A stretch of DNA of 38,746 nucleotides, taken from contig WKLE02004293.1 in the NCBI GenBank assembly GCA_014885115.2, positions 1-38,746 on the forward strand. The letters are read 5' to 3'. The notes under the pieces were generated by a model that made no database searches, was not told the origin of the DNA, and worked only from the letters and a program-made list of their open reading frames with translations. This document shows, in pieces, positions 31,058 to 38,746 of the stretch. The stretch is from Asterionellopsis glacialis. Its lineage: Eukaryota; Bacillariophyta; Plagiogrammaphyceae; Rhaphoneidales; Asterionellopsidaceae. Each line of letters begins with the position of its first letter. The stretch's first letter is position 1. The translations under genes were made by a program, and so were the position numbers.

Positions 31058-31723
31058 ATGAGGCGAATATCATTTTTAATATTCCTTTGTTCTGCTGGGA
31101 CCAGCTCTAATGCTGGCGGCAGCAATAAGCGTGGTGTAAGGTCACTTAAAAATAGTAACGGAAAAAAGGTTCACGGGAAAAAGGATTCAGACGGATCAAA
31201 GGGGAAAAAATCAAGCAATGAATCGGGAGATGCTACCTCACGAGATGGAGGATGGCAGGAGCATGACTATGACAGTGATGATCTTAGAAATACGCCAGCC
31301 CCCACTTGTATAGAATGCGATGACATTATCCAGTCATTACAGAGAGAAAGCGATCATAATGAAATCGAGATTGACCAATCGATTTCAAGTACCATTCCTT
31401 CAGCGGACGATGTTTCTGTCACAATACCCAAGTCTGCAGATAAAAATACAGAAGGAGATGATGTCGATAAGAAAACTGTCACAAATATTTTTAATCCTGG
31501 TAACGAGGAACCTGGTACAAGCGTAACCGTGATTGAAACAGCTAGCCGCAATTCTCCTGTGGCAAATTATGAAATTGTTGGTGATGGCAGCGTTGGTGGA
31601 GAAATAGCAGATATTGCAAAAGATGCAACGAGTAGTAGCTACTACCGAGAAGGAGCGAATTTGGCAGTTTGCGTAATTCTTTCTACAACAGTTTATTTCT
31701 GCTTATCAATCCACTGGCTGTAG
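31058..31723 (+). CDS. Secreted or GPI-anchored acidic protein with Lys/Ser-rich segment and CxECDD motif
   Basis: 221 aa from the ATG at 31058 (longer frames start only with TTG). Signal peptide: MRRISFLIFLCSAGTSSNAG. Then comes a Lys/Gly/Ser-rich segment with repeated K-K and K-G-K-K-S-S motifs (KGKKSSNESG). The motif TPAPTCIECDDII follows, then an Asp/Glu/Ser/Thr-rich low-complexity region, and a C-terminal hydrophobic stretch with no tail (LAVCVILSTTVYFCLSIHWL). This layout fits a GPI-anchor signal or a single-span membrane protein. The converging gene at 31994-33148 has the same order of elements and the shared AP-(T/S)-C-x-ECDD motif. Lys/Ser-rich secreted proteins in diatoms include silaffins and related silica-forming proteins, but I do not see their defining repeats well enough to claim this. 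Confidence 0.75.
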   Translation: MRRISFLIFLCSAGTSSNAGGSNKRGVRSLKNSNGKKVHGKKDSDGSKGKKSSNESGDATSRDGGWQEHDYDSDDLRNTPAPTCIECDDIIQSLQRESDHNEIEIDQSISSTIPSADDVSVTIPKSADKNTEGDDVDKKTVTNIFNPGNEEPGTSVTVIETASRNSPVANYEIVGDGSVGGEIADIAKDATSSSYYREGANLAVCVILSTTVYFCLSIHWL

Positions 31724-31993
31724 TAAAATACCGCTTTGGATCCTTTCCCAAAAAAAGTTCCTTATTTCGACCTTATAGAGCACAGTATTGTATCAATTGA
31801 GCAATGAAAACGGTCACTACGCCATGCTTTCTTATTTCATAATAACGCGATAAACCTCAACCTTAAAAAGGATTTTCATAGAAATAGTGAATCATTTTGT
31901 TAACCCACTATGATATTGGTCTTGCAGCGAAGGATTCCTCTGAATTAAAGCAACAGTTTATAGCTAGGTCCTAGTTATTTGACATTACGTGGG

Positions 31994-33148
31994 TTAGAAA
32001 CCTGCTGAAAGTTTTATCGAACAAATCAGGGCCAAAACGAACATTGTTCTGGTGTGGAATTTGCAAGCGCTACTTTCTGTGTGATAATCTTCTTTGTCAT
32101 GGAAAGTAGAAACTAGAGTTACCACAGATGCGTCGACGTCATTTGTATCAGTTTGCGTAGTATCACCAACCTCGATGTCAACATTGGCGCTTGCCGAATT
32201 TATCTGAGGCAATACTTGGTCGCTGTCTTCATCTGTTCCGTCTGTCTCACGATCAGCAAAGGTGTGCACCGCGTTGTGAATCTGACCATTATTATCACCA
32301 TTTGTGGGTATTGAATTCATATCATCACATTCCCTACATGAAGGCGCTTGGGATGGAGATGTCGCAGTAGTGGGGACTGGCATAAGCGGCGCTTGAGTGA
32401 CCACTGTTGATGGTATTGAAAGATCAGGTTCGGGGTTTGTAGGCGTGGTGTTTGTTGATGGCGTTGCCGGGTCAGGTTCGGGGTTTGTAGGAGTGACGAC
32501 TGGTGATGATGTTGAAGGATCAGGATTGGGGTTTGTAGGACGTGGAGTAGGAGTGACGACTGGTAATGGTGTTGAAGAATCAGGGTCGGGATTTGTAGGA
32601 CGTGGAGATGGAGGCGACGTGAGAGTAGGAGTGGCGACTGGTAATGGTGTTGAAGGATCAGTATCGGGATTTGTAGGACGTGGAGATGGAGACGACGTCG
32701 GGGGAATAGTACCAACAAGAGCTTCATCTGTCACAAGCATAATTGGTGCAGGCGATACTGATATTTGTTCCTCGTAATGTTGTTTTACAGTACCACCATT
32801 CTTTCCAACCTTTCCTGGGGTTTGTACTTGTTGTGTGTTACTGCCTTTCTTTCCACTACTTATCTTTCCACTACTTTTCTTTCCCCTACTTTTCTCTCCC
32901 TTCTTTCCACTAGAACTACTGTCTTTCAGTATTCCTTTACCGCCTGTTGCAAATCCGAGATAAGAACTGTCGGAAACCTCTCCAAAAACAAGTGACGACG
33001 ACTCACAGATAACAAGCGTAGCCGCAATGGTGGAAATCAGTCTCATCTTGGTAACATTAGTATTAGCAGCGGAGATAAGGAAGAACACAAAGCAGACGGT
33101 GACGATGGAGTGCAGTCCTTGTCTAAAAATTAATATGATTCGTCGCAT
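31994..33148 (-). CDS. Secreted PT-repeat protein, paralogue of the convergent gene, with Lys/Ser-rich segment and CxECDD motif
   Basis: 384 aa from the ATG at 33148; an in-frame ATG at 33046 gives a better-placed signal peptide (MRLISTIAATLVICESSSLV). A Lys/Ser/Gly block follows (GKKGEKSRGKKSSGKISSGK). Next come about six tandem copies of a Pro/Thr/Asp repeat of 20-30 residues with core PRPTNPDPDPSTPLPVVTPT, variants of which lie at ~32390-32690. After this are APSCRECDDM, an Asp/Thr-rich acidic region and a hydrophobic C-terminus (MFVLALICSIKLSAGF), suggesting a GPI or membrane anchor. PT-rich repeats are common in extracellular and cell-wall proteins of diatoms. The two genes are transcribed towards each other with ~270 bp between. 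The shared elements in the same order make them paralogues by inverted duplication. Confidence 0.8.
   Translation of the reverse strand: MRRIILIFRQGLHSIVTVCFVFFLISAANTNVTKMRLISTIAATLVICESSSLVFGEVSDSSYLGFATGGKGILKDSSSSGKKGEKSRGKKSSGKISSGKKGSNTQQVQTPGKVGKNGGTVKQHYEEQISVSPAPIMLVTDEALVGTIPPTSSPSPRPTNPDTDPSTPLPVATPTLTSPPSPRPTNPDPDSSTPLPVVTPTPRPTNPNPDPSTSSPVVTPTNPEPDPATPSTNTTPTNPEPDLSIPSTVVTQAPLMPVPTTATSPSQAPSCRECDDMNSIPTNGDNNGQIHNAVHTFADRETDGTDEDSDQVLPQINSASANVDIEVGDTTQTDTNDVDASVVTLVSTFHDKEDYHTESSACKFHTRTMFVLALICSIKLSAGF
32390..32690 (-). repeat. Tandem repeats encoding Pro/Thr/Asp-rich units
   Basis: On the plus strand the motif GGGTTTGTAGG(A/C)GTGG/GTGACGACTGGT and GTTGAAGGATCAGG recurs about six times at spacings of ~60-100 bases. 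It is translated on the minus strand as P-T-N-P-(D/E)-x-D-x-(S/A)-T-P units. Spacing varies, which suggests replication slippage and a length-variable region. Confidence 0.8.
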
Positions 33149-35230
33149 GGGTGCAGACAAGGAACTACCTGGTAGACAGGTAGGATTACATACTCGTACA
33201 AGGTCGTCCTATGATGCACAATCTTCAAAAAAAGCAGAAAAGATCAAACTCGCAAATCAACGTGTCGTAAATTTTAGAAACTTCAGGATCTTGCACTAAC
33301 AGCTCTGAATCTTTACATAGTGATAAATAATATTAACTAAAGGAATTACAAAGCGAAGCCGAAAAAGCGGGAAAGAAATTCATAAGCACTTTCATGACTG
33401 AATAACTTATAATAATTAACCAGGTCCAACATTATAATTAGTATTCGTTCTTTTTTGTGGTTTCTAAAAATTTATGGTATTTAATACTTATATCTACATA
33501 AAAAATATAATTTTTTACTCCGAGCCATCTCTTATAATTCGGACTTGCACGGGGTTTAGACAATTGAGGCATACTACCAAGTACAGGTATTAATACCAGT
33601 TGAAAATTCTGGATGTACTAGGTACCTGTACGGTGCTGTACCCGGGTACCAGGTAGCTAAAGTACCGGTTAATAAAATCAGTCGAGTAGTCAGTAGTGGT
33701 ACAGTACATATTGTACAAATTAATTTTTTTTTCAAATTTTGCGCATTTTTAAAAAACAGAACAATAATGTGCATAGGTAGGCCTACCCGGTACCCGGTAG
33801 GTGCGAAGAAAAGTATCTTGGCAATTGCCAAATCAATTGTCCACGAAATGTGTACAGGTAGGCTACAGGTACGGTATGAATCGGTAGATAATTCTAGAGA
33901 CTATGCTTACCAATCAAGCAAAGAATCTATATTACAGTCAGTCATCAGGACAATGATGGTAAAAAACCATATGCACCTTTTTGATCCGGGACTACATGCT
34001 TTAGAATACAAAATCTTCTCATCGTCGCTTATGCAATCCTGACAATAAGGGTCTTCCAAAAAGTTTGTTACAATTTTTAATTGTTGATGCTAATGTAGTA
34101 TTCAAGTTTGATGCATTGACAATTTAAGGTTGGTCCTTGATTCGAAAATATAGTTGAAGTAACCATGGCTTACGAAAGTTCGATTTATAGTTCAATCCTC
34201 CTTAGGCTCCAAAAGTTTACTTACAGTAGTTCTATTTATGGTGTTCCGCTTTACCGGCTTTTAAAATTTTCGTGGTGGGTGTCTTCATTTATATCAAAAG
34301 TTTCCGATGAAGAATAAGTCATTCTGCCTGAATGGACGGATCACTGTAAAAAACAAAGTGTTATCGCATGAGTAGACGCTCCCATTGCCATGATCCCTCC
34401 AAACTAGACAAGAAAATGAATTGACAGAGATCTTCTTTCTATTGTGCCATGAGGACAGATTTAAAATAATGAAGACAGAGATCTTCCAGAAGATATATTA
34501 TATCAACATAGCTCTAGTAGTAGGTCCTAGTTACCTGTACTGCTAGGCCTACCTTGGGATCTACGGTATGTCAATGTTTCGTAACGAGTAACGAGATTCA
34601 ACAGAATGGTTGCATGTATGTGTGTCCTTGATTGGTCGGCCGAATTCATATAGTCTAGCTAAAAAGCGGCTGTGCCACAGAACAGAATCAATCTTGGCCA
34701 TATTCGGATAATCGGCTGAGTCTAACCAGCGTCTTTTTGCGTTGACCAGGACTGCGTGGATTTTGAAACTGATTTGGTAGTAATAAGTATTATAATGTTT
34801 TTGAGTGAGCCAGACCAAAGTACTTATGGAGGTTGTTTAATGGGAAAGGACGTCTTTGACAGGTCTTTCAGTAACAATAAATACAGTTTCTACGTAAAAA
34901 AGTCAAGAAGGCCCACTAATACTCAGCTCCATCGACAAAACGCCTGCATGCTCTTTTAGTAAGAATAATAAGTACTTCAGCACCGAATAAGTTGTATTAT
35001 AGAAGAATACCCAATAAGTCGTGTTACGACTTGTTTTAATTGGCTAACAATGTGCAATGCTCGTACAATGCTATTTTTTTGGTGATAGGATGGCGCGACG
35101 TTATCCCCCCGACGTACACAAGGAAGAACTTTTTTTGAAAGGGAGGAAAGAAGCAAGAGACAAGCTCAACGCCACACTAATCAGTCAGGTCTTGCACCCC
35201 TCTGCAACCGTAAGGTGCCATCAAGTCACC
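33149..35230. other. 2-kb intergenic region with a GGTACC palindrome cluster
   Basis: No supported gene. Several short frames (33574-34042, 34561-34959) are unlikely to be coding. Contents are a TACCTGGTA at 33166, the palindrome cluster 33570-33870, and a small direct repeat GACAGAGATCTTC near 34423 and 34471. The last ~200 bases form the leader of the repeat-protein gene. Confidence 0.45.
33570..33870. repeat. Second cluster of TACCWGGTA/GGTACC-type palindromes
   Basis: Motifs include CTACCAAGTACAGGTATTAATACC, CTAGGTACCTGTAC, GTACCCGGGTACC, TACCAGGTA (33647), AGTACCGGTT, TAGGCCTACCCGGTACCCGGTAGG and ACAGGTAGGCTACAGGTACGG. All are variants of one GTAC-centred palindromic word, as in the 18291-18454 cluster. 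They lie entirely in non-coding DNA. Confidence 0.75.
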
Positions 35231-38200
35231 ATGAGCAGCAGGCGCACATCCAACGTTACCGGCATAAACAATACCAATGCCAACAACAATGCTCATTCAG
35301 ATCAACAGCAAATTGTTCGTCCGACAGAAGCGCAATTACGATGGGCTCAATTTCATCGAAAGCAACGTGTGCGGAAAGTGAAGGATCAAGTTGAACGGAT
35401 GTGGCAGTATCCCTTCTCGGTAAAGGATGTAGAGGGAGCATTTAATGAAGATGGTGATACGTCAGCTGAAAGTGGTAGCTCAGTGGCTAGTGGTGATTCT
35501 GCAAGCAAAATACGTTGGCGCATGCGTCAAAAGGCCAAACCAAAGATTTCTCGTGGACGTCGTGCCTTATTGCGTGTTTCGAAACGGGCTTACGAAAAAC
35601 GTCATATTATTATTAAGGAGACTGGGTACAGACTGCGAGGAGACGACGAAGAAACAGTTGTTGAAAACTTTATTTTGAAGGATGATGATCCGCTTCACGA
35701 AATTCTTGCTATTGAACCGACCCAAACTTCGACTCGTAGACTCTCCAAATTGCCCAAAATTCGTAGGAAACGTCGTAAGACACGTGGTCGCAGTGTCGGT
35801 ACATTCAGCCCACAAGACAAAGACAGGGTTCGTCGATTCGAAGCTGCATATGGGGCCGTCATGGCTTCTCTCCAAAAACCTGAGCAGCCTGAAATGGTAA
35901 TGGCAGATCCGAGCAAAATTTGGAAACGACCTGAACATTTAATTGACTCAAATGAGCTTCCAGGTATCGAATACGATGAATTAAGATGGGGATTCCGAAA
36001 GCAAGAATCATCCAGGAGAGCTGTAGTTTCGCCATCAAAGCCTACGGATCGGCGAGCGTCATGGCTAGTACACTTGCCATCTCAAAGAGCAGCGCCGTCC
36101 TTTCGAAGTATACATCGTGGTTCTCCTAGAATGTCCACGTTGTCGATTGATACTAGTAGAAATGGTATACCGCCGGGACCACCTATATCACCAATGACGC
36201 CTGGAGCACCGTCGCCACGAAAAGCCAAATTTGATGAACTTGTTTACAAAATGCAGAACTTTAGCACCTACAGTCTCGCTTCGCAACAAGGTAGTCACCT
36301 CAATTATCAGGATGGCGAAGGGTCGTATCAGTCTATAGCATCTCCTCACAGCGGAAAGCGACAAAGATTGCCTCCATCTAGAATGAGCCTCTTCTCACCA
36401 CCGGAAAAAGAAAAAAACAAAGCAAAGGAGCAATTTGATAAAAGAAGACAAATGTTTCAAAAGAACTTCCTGGAAAAACAAGCTACGGAATCGTCGGATG
36501 ATTTTAAGAGGCGAAGAAGTGTTTTCCAGAAAGGGTTTATGAAAAAGCAGGCGAATGAATCAAGTGAAAGTTTTAAACGTAGGCAAGAGATGTTTCAAAA
36601 CGGACTTGCTGATCAAAAGCCAAACGAGTCAAAACTAGAATTTGCCAGACGGCAAGAACAATTCACACGTGCATTATTCGAGAAACAAGAAGATGAATCA
36701 AATGAAGATTTCACCAGAAGACGTGATATATTTCAGAAGATTTTTGAGAAACAGCAGCCGGATGAAACAAAAGAGGACTTTATGAAGCGTATCGATCTGT
36801 TTCAAAAAAGCTTCCAAGACGATCCGCCTTCAGAAGCAAAGGAGGACTTTTTGCGTCGTCGAGAAATGTTTCAAAGGAGTAAGGCACCACGTTTGTCACA
36901 CAACAAGCGTGATCGCTTTTTCCAAGCTGTCAATGACACAAAGTCGGAGGTATCAGTGTCGCAGATTGCCTCTCCAGCACAAAAAATGCCTCGGAAACGC
37001 CTCAATTTCCTTTTTCAGGAAGAGCACAAAGAAGATACGCAACGTCTCAACCAGAAAAAGCGCGCCCGGAGCCAAATATTCCTAGATAAACAACAACTTT
37101 TCGCAGAAAAAAAGGATGTAATTGAGTCGAAGAAAGAAACCAAATCGACGCTTCATACTGCAGGTGAAGCTGTAGGAGATCTCCTAAACGTATTTTCAGC
37201 AAAGAAGGACAACAAGAAAGAGGAGCCAAATGCTTTGACCTCTCTGAAGAATCTGTTTTCCGGCAAAACTGATACAGCCAAAGAAAAAGCTTTGGCTGAT
37301 ATTCAAGTAGGAGCCGTCCAAGCCGGAGAGGCGTTTCGAAAACTTTTCTTCGGTGAATCTGAAGCAATTGCAGAAGAGAAGGCGTACGAGGAGGATCTGA
37401 AAGCGATCAAGTCTTTTCGTGAGCTAGCTGCAGGAAAGGAAAGCGAAGCTGAAAAAATAGTGGCTACATCCGCATATGAAGAACTGATCAAAGGCAAGGG
37501 AATGTCCGAGATAGAAGAAAACGCGTTTCGGAAAATGGTATCAAATAAGGAGTTATCGACGGAAGAGCATAATTGGGCTGCGTCATCCTATCAAAAAATT
37601 GTACATGGGAAGCAATTGACTGGAAAAGAAGAAACCGCATTCCGAAAACTGTTGTCAGGTGAGGAAGTCTCTGCCGATGAAGAAATCAATGCATCAAAAG
37701 CCTACCGAAAGGTCTCTAATAGACAAGTATCTGAAAAATATTTAGAATCAATATCGAAAAGCGGATTACAGCCTTCTGACGAAGACGTCGTAGCAACCGG
37801 TGAAGATCTTCTTGAAGAGGAAGAAGATTTATTCCTGGCTCTTCGGCACCGGGCAGCTGGAAAGAAACTAAACGAAAAACAGCAGTCACAAGCGGCTACA
37901 GCATATAAGAGATTAGTTGCCAGTAAGCAGCTATCCACAGAGGAAGAAAGTGCATTTCAGAAACTCCTCTCTGGTTTTGAAGTGTCCACACAAGAACAGA
38001 ACCGAGCATCCAGCGCTTATGAAAAATTGATTTTGGGTAAGAAACTCACCGAAAAGGAAGGACGTGCATTTCGAAAAGTTGCCTTCGGTAATGAAGTCAG
38101 TATCCAAGAAGAAATTCATGCATTGCAAGCCTATCGAAAAGTGGTTCCCAGAAACGAAGTAAAAAAACTTCAAAGCCGTTTTCAACACGAAACATCAAAT

Positions 38201-38746
38201 TTGGATAAAAACATGGCCAATTCTGTTGACGGAGTTTTCGAAGCACTTAGAAAAATGAGGTCTCGGAAGCTCTTATCCTCTTTTGAAGAAGCGCAGGCGT
38301 CACTTGCTTTTGAGATCATGGTTGCTGAAAAAGGTCTTTCACGCGAGGAAAGCAGTTCTTTTCGAAAGCTTGTATCGGGTGAAGATTTGACACCTGAAGA
38401 AAAAGATCATGCACTAGTCGCGGAACGAAAGACAATCAGTAGCAGGAGCTTAGCAAAGAAAGAGAAGGTAGCATTTCAAAAATTCATTTCTGGAGACGAA
38501 CTTATTGGTAATGAAAGAAGGTATGCGTTTTCAGCCTTCCAAAAGCTGTCTAGAAAATTGCAAGCAAAACCACAAGAAGCACGTCACAAGCATTCATCAG
38601 CTCTTGGGGATGATATAGAAGATAACAAGGACAATTTGTTTTCGGCTTTGCGAGACTTAGCTGATGGGAACGAGCTTTCAGCAGTAGATATGGCTCAAGC
38701 GTCACTGGCAATCGAATCTATCGTTGCTGATAACGACTTGACAACG
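35231..38746 (+). CDS. Large unrecognised repeat protein, 3' end beyond the window (at least 1172 aa)
   Basis: The frame is open from the ATG at 35231 to the last base with no stop. In-frame ATGs upstream at 35090 and 35057 are possible (stop at 35045), but CACCATGAGC at 35231 has the better context and the upstream codons look untranslated. Residues 1-400 are basic and Ser/Pro-rich, with Arg/Lys clusters (KIRRKRRKTRGRS). Residues ~399-550 hold six to seven repeats of about 25 residues with the core E-(S/T)-x-(E/D)-x-F-x-R-R-x-x-(M/I)-F-Q-(K/N). From ~residue 697 to the edge there are repeats of ~40 residues with two halves, A-F-R-K-L-x-S-G-E-x-V-S and A-Y-x-K-L-V-x-G-K-x-L-(S/T). These are organised into a super-repeat of ~135 residues that starts with LFxALRxxAxG. 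The protein is predicted almost entirely helical. No signal peptide, membrane segment or known domain is visible. Confidence 0.85.
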   Translation, partial: MSSRRTSNVTGINNTNANNNAHSDQQQIVRPTEAQLRWAQFHRKQRVRKVKDQVERMWQYPFSVKDVEGAFNEDGDTSAESGSSVASGDSASKIRWRMRQKAKPKISRGRRALLRVSKRAYEKRHIIIKETGYRLRGDDEETVVENFILKDDDPLHEILAIEPTQTSTRRLSKLPKIRRKRRKTRGRSVGTFSPQDKDRVRRFEAAYGAVMASLQKPEQPEMVMADPSKIWKRPEHLIDSNELPGIEYDELRWGFRKQESSRRAVVSPSKPTDRRASWLVHLPSQRAAPSFRSIHRGSPRMSTLSIDTSRNGIPPGPPISPMTPGAPSPRKAKFDELVYKMQNFSTYSLASQQGSHLNYQDGEGSYQSIASPHSGKRQRLPPSRMSLFSPPEKEKNKAKEQFDKRRQMFQKNFLEKQATESSDDFKRRRSVFQKGFMKKQANESSESFKRRQEMFQNGLADQKPNESKLEFARRQEQFTRALFEKQEDESNEDFTRRRDIFQKIFEKQQPDETKEDFMKRIDLFQKSFQDDPPSEAKEDFLRRREMFQRSKAPRLSHNKRDRFFQAVNDTKSEVSVSQIASPAQKMPRKRLNFLFQEEHKEDTQRLNQKKRARSQIFLDKQQLFAEKKDVIESKKETKSTLHTAGEAVGDLLNVFSAKKDNKKEEPNALTSLKNLFSGKTDTAKEKALADIQVGAVQAGEAFRKLFFGESEAIAEEKAYEEDLKAIKSFRELAAGKESEAEKIVATSAYEELIKGKGMSEIEENAFRKMVSNKELSTEEHNWAASSYQKIVHGKQLTGKEETAFRKLLSGEEVSADEEINASKAYRKVSNRQVSEKYLESISKSGLQPSDEDVVATGEDLLEEEEDLFLALRHRAAGKKLNEKQQSQAATAYKRLVASKQLSTEEESAFQKLLSGFEVSTQEQNRASSAYEKLILGKKLTEKEGRAFRKVAFGNEVSIQEEIHALQAYRKVVPRNEVKKLQSRFQHETSNLDKNMANSVDGVFEALRKMRSRKLLSSFEEAQASLAFEIMVAEKGLSREESSSFRKLVSGEDLTPEEKDHALVAERKTISSRSLAKKEKVAFQKFISGDELIGNERRYAFSAFQKLSRKLQAKPQEARHKHSSALGDDIEDNKDNLFSALRDLADGNELSAVDMAQASLAIESIVADNDLTT
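36427..36880 (+). repeat. Array of ~75-bp coding repeats (25-residue units)
   Basis: Successive units read EQFDKRRQMFQKNF, DDFKRRRSVFQKGF, ESFKRRQEMFQNGL, LEFARRQEQFTRAL, EDFTRRRDIFQKIF, EDFMKRIDLFQKSF and EDFLRRREMFQRSK, each preceded by a Lys/Gln-rich linker and E-(S/T). DNA copies have diverged, so selection is on the protein pattern rather than recent slippage. Confidence 0.85.
37406..38746 (+). repeat. Super-repeat of about 135 codons, at least three copies and a truncated one
   Basis: Equivalent Phe codons of the LFxALR-type start lie at 37832, 38237 and 38639, spaced 405 and 402 bases. A fourth aligned start (SFRELAAGK) at ~37406-37415 is ~142 codons upstream. Each super-repeat contains about three ~40-residue subunits of the AFRKL-SG-E / AY-KLV-GK pattern. 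The array is cut by the window end. Confidence 0.75.

Noticed and set aside
32397..32777. 126-codon plus frame rich in Gly/Val
   Set aside because: It is antisense to the PT-repeat region of the secreted protein and inherits its repetitiveness from it.
34561..34818. 85-codon minus frame in the right intergenic region
   Set aside because: The start is plausible, but no motif, splice partner or coding bias could be seen.

Overview
The window looks like nuclear DNA of a diatom or a close stramenopile relative. Genes sit on both strands with single promoters. Four genes need introns: five of these introns are short (91-187 nt) with GTAAGT/GTATGT/GTGAGT-type donors and T-rich or CAG/TAG acceptors, and a further ~307-nt intron is possible in a fourth gene. 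Two genes start with a signal-peptide exon, one of which (S1-domain protein) gives a cleavage context with Phe at +1 that resembles diatom plastid presequences. The gene content (TauE/SafE permease with a luminal Cys-rich head, NB-ARC-TPR STAND protein, secreted Lys/Ser-rich and PT-repeat proteins) fits that origin. Species assignment is not possible from sequence alone.

Left part (1-8.1 kb): the first exon of a probable FolD/MTHFD enzyme runs off the left edge on the minus strand. It is followed by a 738-aa disordered protein with a conserved-looking C-terminus (minus), a twin-CX9C protein of the TRIAP1/Mdm35 type with an unusual N-terminal extension (minus), and a two-exon UAA/SLC35B-type nucleotide-sugar transporter (plus).

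Middle (8.1-15.4 kb): a gene-free tract of about 7.3 kb, AT-rich and almost without CpG. I count 8 CG dinucleotides where roughly 200 would be expected at about one-third G+C. Both edges are sharp. This is the most striking non-coding signal in the window and suggests long-term methylated heterochromatin, possibly a centromere or decayed transposon block.

Right of the tract (16.2-28 kb): a two-S1-domain RNA-binding protein (minus), a 2.5-kb upstream region holding a cluster of the palindrome TACCWGGTA, then a four-exon, ~1820-aa STAND ATPase (Ser-rich/SR N-terminus, helical domain, NB-ARC, winged helix, TPRs; plus), and a TauE/SafE family membrane protein convergent with it (minus).

28.4-33.2 kb is a paralogue neighbourhood. 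Two adjacent minus-strand genes share 24-residue helical repeats (the second with an interrupted reading frame). Next to them is a convergent pair of secreted proteins sharing a Lys/Ser-rich segment, a CxECDD motif and a hydrophobic C-terminus. The right end (35.2 kb to the edge) is one open frame of at least 1172 codons coding an unrecognised repeat protein: about six 25-residue repeats, then a ~135-residue super-repeat that continues past the window.
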